32,447 nt of DNA from assembly GCA_013335935.1 (NCBI GenBank), contig JAAXUP010000016.1:1-32447 (forward strand). Reading direction: 5' to 3'. The DNA comes from Eubacteriaceae bacterium (GTDB lineage: Bacteria; Bacillota; Clostridia; Eubacteriales; Alkalibacteraceae). Below, in pieces: positions 7,129-13,999 of the stretch (the first letter of the stretch is position 1; each line of letters opens with the position of its first letter). The position numbers and the translations under genes were made by a program. The notes beneath the pieces are model-generated. The model worked only from the letters and a program-made list of their open reading frames with translations, had not been told where the DNA came from and made no database searches.

Positions 7129-7437
7129 ATGATGTTGAACATTAAAATACTTGGATCCGCCTGTGCAGTGAGCGATGAATATATGGAAGTTGTTGAAAAT
7201 CTGGCAAAGTCAAAAGGGCTTGAATTTTTCATTGAAAAAATCACAGAGGAGGAACTGATGAAGCCCTATGGGGTGACTGTTGACTGCATGTATGGGTACT
7301 GTCCCGGCTGCAAATTCAATCATGAAGGGTCAAAAGGCAAACACACTCCAGCCCTTGTGATCAATGAAGAGTTGAAACTCCACAGTATATTTCCAATGGA
7401 TGATATTTTCATTGAAATCTTAGAGGAGTCAAGATAA
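7129..7437 (+). CDS. Thioredoxin-fold small protein with a C-x4-C-x2-C motif
   Basis: 102 residues. The start (NIKILGSACAVSDEYMEVVENLAK) and end (TPALVINEELKLH then a short helix) match the small thioredoxin-like proteins whose first block normally reads GxxCPxC; here that site is C12-A-V-S, so the usual CxxC pair is absent. Instead C53, C58 and C61 (DCMYGYCPGC) lie in mid-protein, possibly a metal or cluster site. Transcribed divergently from the DUF1858-hemerythrin operon, which suggests a redox or metal theme. Two consecutive ATG codons are possible starts; GGGAG precedes them. Fold assignment is reasonable, function unknown. Confidence 0.7.
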   Translation: MMLNIKILGSACAVSDEYMEVVENLAKSKGLEFFIEKITEEELMKPYGVTVDCMYGYCPGCKFNHEGSKGKHTPALVINEELKLHSIFPMDDIFIEILEESR

Positions 7438-7542
7438 AAGGACACTTTATGGGTACATATTTATAGAATGTGAAAGTTCGTTTAAATCGCGGATATCCAT
7501 ACTTTTTAAAAATGTACACTGATTAAAATAGGGAGAGTGATT

Positions 7543-7611
7543 TTATGGATTCAGGACCCGTGAGTCGCGAGAAAAAGTATAAGGAACGATCTGCCGGCTA
7601 TGAATCCATAA
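7543..7611 (+). ncRNA. Structured leader of the CorA-type gene (candidate cis-regulatory RNA)
   Basis: A perfect 11-bp inverted repeat, TTATGGATTCA (7543-7553) and TGAATCCATAA (7601-7611), encloses 47 bases and would form a closing stem like that of an aptamer domain. I compared it by eye with the M-box, NiCo, fluoride and yybP-ykoY patterns I know and saw no match. The stem contains the start codon of the short ORF at 7545. A second hairpin follows at 7639-7675. Confidence 0.4.
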
Positions 7612-7619
7612 ATATATAG
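7545..7619 (+). CDS. Possible 24-aa leader peptide upstream of the CorA-type gene
   Basis: A short ORF beginning ATG GAT TCA with GGGAGAG ten bases upstream, ending at TAG 7617-7619. The product would be 24 residues, basic in the middle (SREKKYKERS). It lies wholly within the leader of the transporter gene, so translation of it could affect the downstream hairpin, as known for the corL and mgtL leaders of enteric bacteria. It may equally be a chance ORF in a structured RNA. Confidence 0.35.
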   Translation: MDSGPVSREKKYKERSAGYESINI

Positions 7620-7638
7620 AGGGTTGACTCTTTATGTC

Positions 7639-7675
7639 AGGATTTTTGAACCGGTGAGTTTCAAACAAAAATCCT
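7639..7675 (+). promoter_or_regulatory. Hairpin just upstream of the CorA-type start
   Basis: AGGATTTTTG (7639-7648) pairs perfectly with CAAAAATCCT (7666-7675) around 17 bases. No T run follows, so it is not a standard terminator; it ends six bases before the purine-rich ribosome site AGAAGGTG (7681-7688) and could control its access. Confidence 0.5.
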
Positions 7676-7694
7676 AAAGAAGAAGGTGACTCAT

Positions 7695-8627
7695 TTGATT
7701 AAAATTTATAAAAATGAAGGAAAGAAGTTAGTTGAACTTCAGGAGTTTGAGGATGGAGCATGGATCAATCTGTCCATGCCAAACAGTACTGAACTGAACA
7801 GAGTCAGCGAATATTTAAACGTAGATATTTCAAATTTACGGGCTGCTCTTGATGAAGAGGAAAGATCAAGGATAGAAATCGAGGATGACTGCATCCTGAT
7901 CATTGTTGACGTTCCCATCGTTACATTGGAAAATGACATCAACAAATATTCAACATTACCTCTGGGAATTATCCTGACAAATGAGAATATTGTTACGGTA
8001 TGTCTCCAGGAAATCCCAGTCTTTAAAGATTTCATCCTAGGTAGAGTCAAGGAATTTTACACCGTCAAGAAAACCAGATTTATTCTGCAAATTCTTTTTA
8101 AGAATGCCTCATACTATCTTAATTATCTGAGGCATATCGACAGGATGAGCAGCACAGTGGAAAGAGAACTGCATAAATCTCTGAAAAACAGGGAGCTTAT
8201 TGAACTTCTTGAACTGGAAAAGTCGCTGGTATATTTTTCAACTTCACTTCGAGGAAATGAAATCGTACTGGAAAAGATGCTCAAGCTGGATGCCATAAAG
8301 AAGTATCCTGAGGACACGGATCTTTTGGAAGATGTAATCATAGAAAACAGACAGGCTATTGAGATGGCAAATATCTACTCCAACATTCTTAGCGGGACAA
8401 TGGATGCCTTTGCCTCAGTCATTTCCAATAACCTTAATATGGTCATGAAATTCCTGACCTCGGTAACCATCGTTATGGCCATTCCCACCATCATTGCCAG
8501 CCTGTTTGGAATGAACGTACCAGTGCCCCTATCCAGCAATCCCTATGCTTTTCCGCTGATTTTTATGATAACCATTGGGGTGTCAGCCCTTGTAGCCATT
8601 TATATGATGAAGAAAAAATTATTTTGA
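7695..8627 (+). CDS. CorA-family divalent cation transporter
   Basis: 310 residues. Inner-membrane channel of the CorA type, normally for Mg2+ (also Co2+ or Ni2+ in relatives). A long cytoplasmic N-terminal domain is followed by two C-terminal membrane helices; the signature GMN is at about residues 272-274 (ASLFGMNVPVP) between them, and the chain ends with a basic MMKKKLF tail. I chose the TTG at 7695: the AAGGTG site lies six bases upstream. An in-frame GTG at 7686 overlaps that site. It is preceded by a long structured leader. No terminator is evident before the riboflavin promoter. Ion specificity is not shown. Confidence 0.9.
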   Translation: MIKIYKNEGKKLVELQEFEDGAWINLSMPNSTELNRVSEYLNVDISNLRAALDEEERSRIEIEDDCILIIVDVPIVTLENDINKYSTLPLGIILTNENIVTVCLQEIPVFKDFILGRVKEFYTVKKTRFILQILFKNASYYLNYLRHIDRMSSTVERELHKSLKNRELIELLELEKSLVYFSTSLRGNEIVLEKMLKLDAIKKYPEDTDLLEDVIIENRQAIEMANIYSNILSGTMDAFASVISNNLNMVMKFLTSVTIVMAIPTIIASLFGMNVPVPLSSNPYAFPLIFMITIGVSALVAIYMMKKKLF

Positions 8628-8643
8628 TCATACAAAATTCACA

Positions 8644-8672
8644 TTGACAAAATAAAAACGACATGGTATTAT
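8644..8672 (+). promoter_or_regulatory. SigA promoter of the riboflavin operon
   Basis: TTGACA (8644-8649), 17 bases, TATTAT (8667-8672): a consensus -35 and near-consensus -10. The predicted start near 8679 is just before the FMN riboswitch. Confidence 0.88.
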
Positions 8673-8687
8673 CTTATCAATTGAATA

Positions 8688-8802
8688 TGAACTTTCGGGG
8701 CAGGGTGAAATTCCCGACCGGCGGTAATAGTCCGCGAGCCAAAAATGGTTGAACTGGTGTAATTCCGGTACCGACAGTAAAGTCTGGATGAGAGAAAGTA
8801 TA
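8688..8802 (+). ncRNA. FMN riboswitch (RFN element)
   Basis: The conserved RFN blocks are all present: TTCGGGGCAGGGTGAAATTC, CCCGACCGGCGGTAATAGTC, CGCGAGCC, GAACTGGTG then AATTCCGGTACCGACAGTAA and AGTCTGGATGAGAGAA. It senses flavin mononucleotide and controls the downstream rib genes through the terminator at 8858-8888. The outer closing stem is ATGAACTTTC with its partner near GAGAAAGTAT. Confidence 0.97.
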
Positions 8803-8857
8803 CGACATATGCTATACGTTTGTTTTTGTATAGGGTAGTTGATTAAGAATTGTTGAC

Positions 8858-8888
8858 GCTCCGAAGTAATCTTACTTCGGAGCTTTTT
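8858..8888 (+). terminator. Riboswitch-controlled terminator before ribD
   Basis: GCTCCGAAGTAA (8858-8869) pairs perfectly with TTACTTCGGAGC (8872-8883), followed by TTTTT. It is the expression platform of the FMN riboswitch and should form when FMN is bound. Confidence 0.92.
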
Positions 8889-8905
8889 GTCGTGTTGTTT
8901 GCCCA

Positions 8906-8951
8906 TAAAGCATCAGGACCTTTCCCCCTTATGTTTGTGCCTGATGCTTTA
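8906..8951 (+). other. Second hairpin between riboswitch terminator and ribD
   Basis: TAAAGCATCAGG (8906-8917) pairs perfectly with CCTGATGCTTTA (8940-8951) around a 22-base loop. It is followed by AGGCGGC, not by T, so it is not a terminator. It lies 36 bases before the ribD start; a role in message stability or processing is possible. Confidence 0.6.
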
Positions 8952-8987
8952 AGGCGGCAATAATAGATTGAAATAAGGAGACTTCCC

Positions 8988-10103
8988 TTGGACGAATATT
9001 TTATGAAAAGAGCTTTAGAACTTGCTGAAAAAGGCGAAGGATGTGTAAATCCAAATCCTCTTGTTGGTGCCGTTGTGGTAAAAAACGGTAAAATAATCGG
9101 AGAAGGCTATCATGAGTATTGTGGCGGTGCCCACGCTGAAATCAATGCCTTTAGAGATGCTGGGAGGGATCTGGCTGGGTCAACTCTGTATGTAACCCTT
9201 GAACCTTGTTCTCATCACGGGAGAACACCCCCGTGTGCGGAAGCCATTGTAAAAAATAAAATTGCTGAAGTGGTTATTGGGATGAAAGATCCTAATCCAC
9301 TGGTCAGCGGTAGTGGGATAAAAATCCTGTCTGATAATGGGATCAAAGTCAGGATCGGTGTTTTGGAGGAAGAAGCCCGACGTTTAAATGAAATATTTAT
9401 AAAATTTATTACCTGGAAGCGGCCGTTTTGTCTCATGAAGACTGCAATGACCCTGGACGGGAAAATTGCCACAGAAACCGGGGAATCAAGATGGATTTCC
9501 AATGAACAGTCAAGAGCCTACGTACATGAGATCAGAAATAAATATGCTGCAATAATGGTGGGAATCGGAACAGTTTTAAAGGATGATCCTAGTCTTACCT
9601 GCAGACAAGGGGAAGACGAAAAAGAACCTGTCAGAATAATCATCGATTCTAATTTGCGGATACCATTAACGGCTAAGGTATTAAACTGCAGGACACCTTC
9701 AAAAACCATTATCGCCGCAGTTGAAGGTACTGATCCGGAAGGTATTAAAAGGATCGAAGAAAAAGGGGCAAAAGTAATGCTTACTCCACCGATTGACGGC
9801 AGAGTCGATTTCCCTTTCCTCATGGATTTGTTGGGCAAGGAAAATATCGACAGTATACTTCTTGAGGGAGGCGCTGAACTGAACTATAGTGCATTGAAAA
9901 GTGGAATCGTGGATAAGGTGATCAGCTTCATCGCTCCCAAAATTATAGGTGGCAGAAATGCTCCCACCCCAGTAGGCGGAAAAGGTGTAAGAAACCTTCA
10001 GGAGGCATTCATGTTTGAGAATATAAAGGTAAAAAGTTTCGGGGACGATGTGATGATAGAGGGCTATCCCATTATCAATTCATCTGAAAGGAAGGTTGAA
10101 TAA
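8988..10103 (+). CDS. ribD: Bifunctional riboflavin deaminase/reductase RibD
   Basis: 371 residues. Deaminates and then reduces the pyrimidine product of GTP cyclohydrolase II. The N-terminal deaminase domain (1 to about 145) has NPNPLVGAVVVKNG, the zinc site GGAHAEINAF and EPCSHHGRTPPCAEAI. The C-terminal reductase domain starts near RPFCLMKTAMTLDGKIAT and includes DSILLEGGAELNY. The start is TTG at 8988 with AAGGAG seven bases upstream; the next ATG would remove part of the conserved N-terminus. First gene of ribD-ribE-ribBA-ribH, under FMN riboswitch control; it ends directly against the ribE ATG. Confidence 0.97.
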   Translation: MDEYFMKRALELAEKGEGCVNPNPLVGAVVVKNGKIIGEGYHEYCGGAHAEINAFRDAGRDLAGSTLYVTLEPCSHHGRTPPCAEAIVKNKIAEVVIGMKDPNPLVSGSGIKILSDNGIKVRIGVLEEEARRLNEIFIKFITWKRPFCLMKTAMTLDGKIATETGESRWISNEQSRAYVHEIRNKYAAIMVGIGTVLKDDPSLTCRQGEDEKEPVRIIIDSNLRIPLTAKVLNCRTPSKTIIAAVEGTDPEGIKRIEEKGAKVMLTPPIDGRVDFPFLMDLLGKENIDSILLEGGAELNYSALKSGIVDKVISFIAPKIIGGRNAPTPVGGKGVRNLQEAFMFENIKVKSFGDDVMIEGYPIINSSERKVE

Positions 10104-10760
10104 ATGTTCACAGGACTGATTGAAGAAAGCGGAAAGATCCTTGATATCAAACGGGGAGCCTTGTCTGCCCGAGTTACCATACAGGGGAACAAAGTTTTAG
10201 AGAATGTTAGAAAAGGAGATAGTATTGCGGTAAATGGCATCTGCCTCACAGTTACTGACTTCACAAATCAGAATTTTTCAGTAGATGTCATGCCGGAAAC
10301 AATAAGGATGAGCAGTCTCGGAAGCGCTCAGCGAGGCAGCAAAGTGAATCTTGAAAGAGCTCTCAGGCTGGGCGACCGGATGGGAGGACACATTGTTTCA
10401 GGTCATATTGACGGTACAGGAATTGTGATTGCTTCCCAAAGGGAGGATAATGCGGTGCGTATAAAAATCGAAGCTAAGCCGGAAATCATGAAATACATCA
10501 TCGCCAAAGGGTCCATAGCCCTGGATGGCGTAAGCCTTACCGTTGCTGATATCTCGGACACGTGGTTTGAAGTATCCATCATTCCCCTGACAGGGGAGGA
10601 AACAAATCTTCTTGGGAAGAAGTCGGGTGACAGGATAAACATCGAATGTGACCAGATCGGTAAATACATTGAACGGCTGATGCAGTTTGGCAAGGACCAG
10701 CCAGGAAATTCTTCAAAACGAGGGATAGACCTTGAGTTTCTGCTGGAAAATGGATTTTAA
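10104..10760 (+). CDS. ribE: Riboflavin synthase, alpha chain
   Basis: 218 residues. Dismutates two lumazines to riboflavin. Begins with the classic MFTGLIEE and contains two homologous lumazine-binding repeats: roughly 1-95 (VNGICLTV, VDVMPETIRMSSLG) and 96-195 (GGHIVSGHIDGTG, LDGVSLTVADISDTWFEV, IPLTGEETNL). Normal length. It starts immediately after the ribD stop, and is the second gene of the operon. Confidence 0.97.
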   Translation: MFTGLIEESGKILDIKRGALSARVTIQGNKVLENVRKGDSIAVNGICLTVTDFTNQNFSVDVMPETIRMSSLGSAQRGSKVNLERALRLGDRMGGHIVSGHIDGTGIVIASQREDNAVRIKIEAKPEIMKYIIAKGSIALDGVSLTVADISDTWFEVSIIPLTGEETNLLGKKSGDRINIECDQIGKYIERLMQFGKDQPGNSSKRGIDLEFLLENGF

Positions 10761-10772
10761 AAGGCGTTAAAA

Positions 10773-10796
10773 TGTTGAAGTGTTGAAGTGTTGAAG
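10773..10796 (+). repeat. Three tandem copies of an 8-base repeat
   Basis: TGTTGAAG occurs three times head to tail at 10773-10796, in the 224-base gap between ribE and ribBA. The same gap also holds a run of related AGCTAAT/GGCTAAC units (about 10947-10967) just before the ribBA ribosome site. No gene, promoter or hairpin of note is visible in the gap. Confidence 0.8.
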
Positions 10797-10984
10797 TATG
10801 GAAATGCTTAAATCTGGCATACTTAGGACTTGTTTGGTGGTTGGGTGGTTAGCGAAATACAAAAGCGTTGAAGAGCGAAAGTGCATTTAGGCGAATAATG
10901 TTAAAGTGTACAGATGATTTAAAAAATAACGATGATAATATTGAATAGCTAATGGCTAACAGCTAATAAGGAGGAAATATAACA

Positions 10985-12175
10985 ATGAAATTTAATACGA
11001 TTGAAGAAGCTTTGGAAGATATTAGAAATGGTAAAATGATCGTCGTGGTGGATGACGAAGACAGGGAGAACGAAGGGGATCTGCTGATGGCGGCTGAAAT
11101 GGCAACCACGGAAACCATCAATTTTATGGCCACACATGGCAGAGGACTGATCTGTATGCCCATGGAAAAGGACAGATTGAAGGAGCTGGGAATAAAGCAG
11201 ATGATCCAGGAAGTCACGGATCCAAAAGAGACTGGATTCACGGAAACGGTAGATGCCGCTGAGACGACCACAGGTATTTCTGCCGTTGAAAGGGCATTTA
11301 CCATACGAAAACTGGTTAATAAAGATTCTAAAGCAAGCGACTTTACAAAACCGGGACATATATTTCCTCTCATCGCTAAAGACGGAGGAGTCCTGGTCAG
11401 AACGGGACACACGGAAGCAGGAGTGGATATCGCAAGACTTGCAGGTCTTTATCCGGCCGGCATCATATGCGAGATCATGAATGACGACGGAACCATGGCA
11501 AGGATCCCTGACCTGGAGACTTATGTGGAGAAACATAATCTGAAGATCATCACCATCGCTGATCTGATTGAATATAGGAAGATCAACGAAAAACTGGTGG
11601 AAAGAGTGACAGAAGCCAAAATGCCTACCCGCCATGGGGATTTTAAGGTCATTGGCTACAGGGATGTAATAAGCGGACAGGAACATATTGCCTTGGTAAA
11701 AGGGGACATATCAGGTGATAAGCCTGTGTTGACAAGAATACACTCTGAATGTCTTACCGGTGAAGTTCTGGGCTCATTGCGATGCGACTGCAAGGATCAG
11801 TTTGACGCTGCCGCAGTGATGATCGAAAAAGAAGGTTCAGGAGTGATCGTTTATCTCAGACAGGAAGGTAGAGGAATAGGGCTGCTAAATAAACTTAAGG
11901 CATATGCCCTCCAGGATCAGGGAATGGATACAGTAGAGGCAAATATTGCTTTAGGATTTCCTGCAGATATGAGGGACTATGTTACGGGAGCTCAGATCCT
12001 TAAAGATCTGGGAGTCAAAAAAATTAAGCTGATGACCAATAATCCGGAGAAAATACAAAACACAGAGTATTACGGAATAATTGTCAGTGAGAGGGTTCCT
12101 ATCGTAACCGACCAGAATGTATCAAATATGGAATATTTAAAGACCAAAGAAGAGAAAATGGGACATATATTCTAA
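10985..12175 (+). CDS. ribBA: Bifunctional DHBP synthase / GTP cyclohydrolase II RibBA
   Basis: 396 residues. Supplies both riboflavin precursors: 3,4-dihydroxybutanone 4-phosphate (N-terminal) and the pyrimidine from GTP (C-terminal). The DHBP domain shows VVVDDEDRENEGDLLMAAE, FMATHGRGLICMP and RTGHTEAGVDIARLAGL; the cyclohydrolase domain, from about residue 205, shows RIHSECLTGEVLGSLRCDC (zinc cysteines) and LRQEGRGIGLLNKLKAYALQ. An excellent AAGGAGG lies 11 bases before the ATG. Third gene of the operon, 224 bases after ribE. Confidence 0.97.
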   Translation: MKFNTIEEALEDIRNGKMIVVVDDEDRENEGDLLMAAEMATTETINFMATHGRGLICMPMEKDRLKELGIKQMIQEVTDPKETGFTETVDAAETTTGISAVERAFTIRKLVNKDSKASDFTKPGHIFPLIAKDGGVLVRTGHTEAGVDIARLAGLYPAGIICEIMNDDGTMARIPDLETYVEKHNLKIITIADLIEYRKINEKLVERVTEAKMPTRHGDFKVIGYRDVISGQEHIALVKGDISGDKPVLTRIHSECLTGEVLGSLRCDCKDQFDAAAVMIEKEGSGVIVYLRQEGRGIGLLNKLKAYALQDQGMDTVEANIALGFPADMRDYVTGAQILKDLGVKKIKLMTNNPEKIQNTEYYGIIVSERVPIVTDQNVSNMEYLKTKEEKMGHIF

Positions 12176-12236
12176 AGTTGGAAAACATGATAAGTAATAT
12201 CAATGCAAATAATAATAAAAAATGGAGGATTTTAAA

Positions 12237-12698
12237 ATGAAAACATATGAAGGCAAGTTAATATCACAGGAGAAAAAATTCGGTATTGTCGTAGCAAGGT
12301 TCAATGAGTTCATAGGAGGAAAGCTGCTATCAGGTGCAATAGATGGTCTTGTAAGACATGGCGTAAATGAGGAAGACATCGAAATCGCATGGGTGCCGGG
12401 AGCGTATGAAATTCCATTGGTGGCTAAAAAGATGGCGAAAGGAAAGAAATACGATGCTGTAATTTGCCTGGGAGCCGTCATTAGAGGTTCTACTCCTCAT
12501 TTTGATTTTGTAGCAAATGAAGCGGCAAAGGGTATTGCAATGGTTTCTCTGGATACGGAAATACCTGTAATATTTGGGGTGCTTACGACAGATACCATCG
12601 AGCAGGCCATAGAAAGAGCAGGTACAAAGGCAGGAAACAAGGGCTATGAAGCCGCAGTTACAGCAATCGAAATGGTTAATCTTCTTTCTGAGTTCTAA
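12237..12698 (+). CDS. ribH: 6,7-dimethyl-8-ribityllumazine synthase RibH
   Basis: 153 residues. Condenses the aminopyrimidine with dihydroxybutanone phosphate. Diagnostic blocks: [55 protein letters not shown] with the catalytic His, and [19 protein letters not shown]. The ATG at 12237 has GGAGG eight bases upstream; a frame-open ATG at 12222 overlaps that site. Fourth gene of the operon, followed one base later by a HAD phosphatase gene. Confidence 0.97.
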   Translation: MKTYEGKLISQEKKFGIVVARFNEFIGGKLLSGAIDGLVRHGVNEEDIEIAWVPGAYEIPLVAKKMAKGKKYDAVICLGAVIRGSTPHFDFVANEAAKGIAMVSLDTEIPVIFGVLTTDTIEQAIERAGTKAGNKGYEAAVTAIEMVNLLSEF

Positions 12699-12699
12699 G

Positions 12700-13353
12700 A
12701 TGTTTAATGATGTAAGTACTGTCATTTTCGATTTTGACGGCACCCTGCACAACAGCATTCTGATCTACGGACCGGCATTCAGAAAAGCCTATGCTTTTTT
12801 GGTCAAAACCGGAAAAGCTCCTGAGAGGGAGTGGCAGGATGAAGAAATTTCCATATGGCTTGGGTATAACAGTCAGGACATGTGGAATGAATTCATGCCT
12901 GGACTTGATTTTGATTTGAAGCGAGAAGTCAGCTCCATTATTGGAGAAGAGATGCTTAAACTGATTGATTCGGGTCATGCAAAGCTCTACGAGGGTGCTT
13001 TAGAAGTTGTTAAAGAATTGAAAAGAAGAGGAATCGATCTGGTTTTTCTCAGCAACTGCAAGAAAGCATACAGAGATGCGGTCACCAGGGCATTTGGGCT
13101 GGATGAATATTTTTCTTGTCTTATTTCTACGGAGGAATTTGATTTCATTCCCAAATACGATATCATACGAAAAGTCAGCAGCAAATTTCAGAAGGAAATT
13201 CTCATCGTTGGTGACCGGATCCAGGATATTGAAGCCGGATTTATGAATGATATCCGTACGGTAGGCTGTGTCTACGGATTCGGAAAAGCTGAAGAATTTA
13301 AGCTTGCGGATGCGCTGATAAAGGATATACGAGATCTTCCAGATCTTCTGTGA
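12700..13353 (+). CDS. HAD-family phosphatase at the end of the riboflavin operon
   Basis: 217 residues. HAD motif I is VIFDFDGTLHNS at about residues 9-20, motif II is FLSNCKK, and motif III is ILIVGDRIQDIEAG; a helical cap lies between motifs I and II, as in the phosphoglycolate-phosphatase-like group. The start is one base after the ribH stop, so the gene belongs to the FMN-controlled operon. Riboflavin synthesis needs a phosphatase for 5-amino-6-(5-phosphoribitylamino)uracil, an activity assigned to HAD enzymes in other bacteria; position suggests this is the local one (inference). A general sugar-phosphate or nucleotide phosphatase is the alternative. Confidence 0.85.
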   Translation: MFNDVSTVIFDFDGTLHNSILIYGPAFRKAYAFLVKTGKAPEREWQDEEISIWLGYNSQDMWNEFMPGLDFDLKREVSSIIGEEMLKLIDSGHAKLYEGALEVVKELKRRGIDLVFLSNCKKAYRDAVTRAFGLDEYFSCLISTEEFDFIPKYDIIRKVSSKFQKEILIVGDRIQDIEAGFMNDIRTVGCVYGFGKAEEFKLADALIKDIRDLPDLL

Positions 13354-13359
13354 AAATGG

Positions 13360-13393
13360 CACCGGACAGTGAAGCTGTGCCGGTGTTGTTTCA
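13360..13393 (+). terminator. Terminator of the riboflavin operon
   Basis: CACCGG-ACAG (13360-13369) pairs with CTGT-G-CCGGTG (13375-13385) with one bulge, then TTGTTT. Placed just after the HAD gene stop. Confidence 0.75.
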
Positions 13394-13468
13394 TCAACTA
13401 AAGATACCAAATTCCTGGGTTATGAGATATAATTAGAGAAGAAAGTATGAAACAGGAGGGTTTTTATA

Positions 13469-13924
13469 ATGAAATTCGAGATCGTTGAAAACACTGATCA
13501 ACTGGTTTTATGCATAAGAACCAAAACGACAATTCAAGCACTCCCTAGGATTATTGGGCAAAATTATATGAAAATCGTAGAATACATGACACAGGTTGGT
13601 GAGAATCCAATGGAAGCCCCATACACAGCATACTATAGTTTTGATAAAGAGAACGTTGATGTGGAAATGGGTTTTCCCGTCAAAAAAGCGTATGAAGGAA
13701 GCGGTGAAATAATATCTTCAATTTTGCCCGGAGGGCAGTATTTGACCTTTCTATTTAAAGGGCCTTACAATGAGATGGCACCGGTTTATGAAGAAATGGA
13801 ACAATGGATCAAGGATAATGGTTATCAGAAACCTCATGCTTACTACGAATATTATTATAATTCACCACAGGATGTGCCCGTTAGTGAGCTTCTTACGAAA
13901 ATAGCCATGCCATTGAAAAAATAA
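13469..13924 (+). CDS. GyrI-like effector-binding domain protein
   Basis: 151 residues. Stand-alone GyrI-like (SOUL/effector-binding) domain: an N-terminal strand with TDQLVLCIRTKTTIQALP, the mid block APYTAYYSFDKENVDVEMGFPV and the late GPYNEMAPVYEEMEQWIKDNG followed by EYYYNSPQDVP. Such domains bind small hydrophobic ligands and occur alone or fused to MerR or AraC regulators; no DNA-binding part is present here. AGGAGG precedes the ATG by 10 bases. Single-gene unit ending at the hairpin 13939-13967. Ligand unknown. Confidence 0.82.
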   Translation: MKFEIVENTDQLVLCIRTKTTIQALPRIIGQNYMKIVEYMTQVGENPMEAPYTAYYSFDKENVDVEMGFPVKKAYEGSGEIISSILPGGQYLTFLFKGPYNEMAPVYEEMEQWIKDNGYQKPHAYYEYYYNSPQDVPVSELLTKIAMPLKK

Positions 13925-13938
13925 TAAGCAAATGAAAG

Positions 13939-13967
13939 GATACCTCTGCTTGAAGTGCAGGGGTATC
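13939..13967 (+). terminator. Hairpin after the GyrI-like gene
   Basis: GATACCTCTGC (13939-13949) pairs with GCAGGGGTATC (13957-13967), 11 bp with one G-U pair. The T tract is poor (TGTTATAATG), and the birA promoter overlaps it, so termination may be partial. Confidence 0.6.
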
Positions 13968-13976
13968 TGTTATAAT
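13950..13976 (+). promoter_or_regulatory. Extended -10 promoter of birA
   Basis: TGTTATAAT at 13968-13976 is an exact extended -10 element; TTGAAG (13950-13955) is a short-spaced (15 bases) possible -35. The boxes are embedded in the preceding terminator hairpin. Start near 13983, leaving a leader of about 17 bases. Confidence 0.55.
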
Positions 13977-13999
13977 GTGATAGGAAAGCAGGAAGCGAA

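Noticed and set aside
7440-7694. M-box (Mg2+) riboswitch before the CorA-type gene
   Set aside because: The conserved M-box blocks are absent; the structure found is described as unassigned instead.
8628-8906. 92-aa open frame on the minus strand between corA-type gene and ribD
   Set aside because: It overlaps the rib promoter and FMN riboswitch; no ribosome site or recognisable product.
10773-10796. CRISPR array
   Set aside because: Units are eight bases with no spacers; a simple tandem repeat.
10949-11686. 245-aa open frame on the minus strand
   Set aside because: It lies entirely opposite ribBA, which has unmistakable motifs; its predicted residues are an anti-sense shadow without family features.
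12330-12758. 142-aa open frame opposite ribH
   Set aside because: Shadow of ribH and the HAD gene; no features of its own.
13406-13434. Promoter of the GyrI-like gene
   Set aside because: TATAAT is present near 13427, but no -35 or extended -10 supports it; left unlisted.
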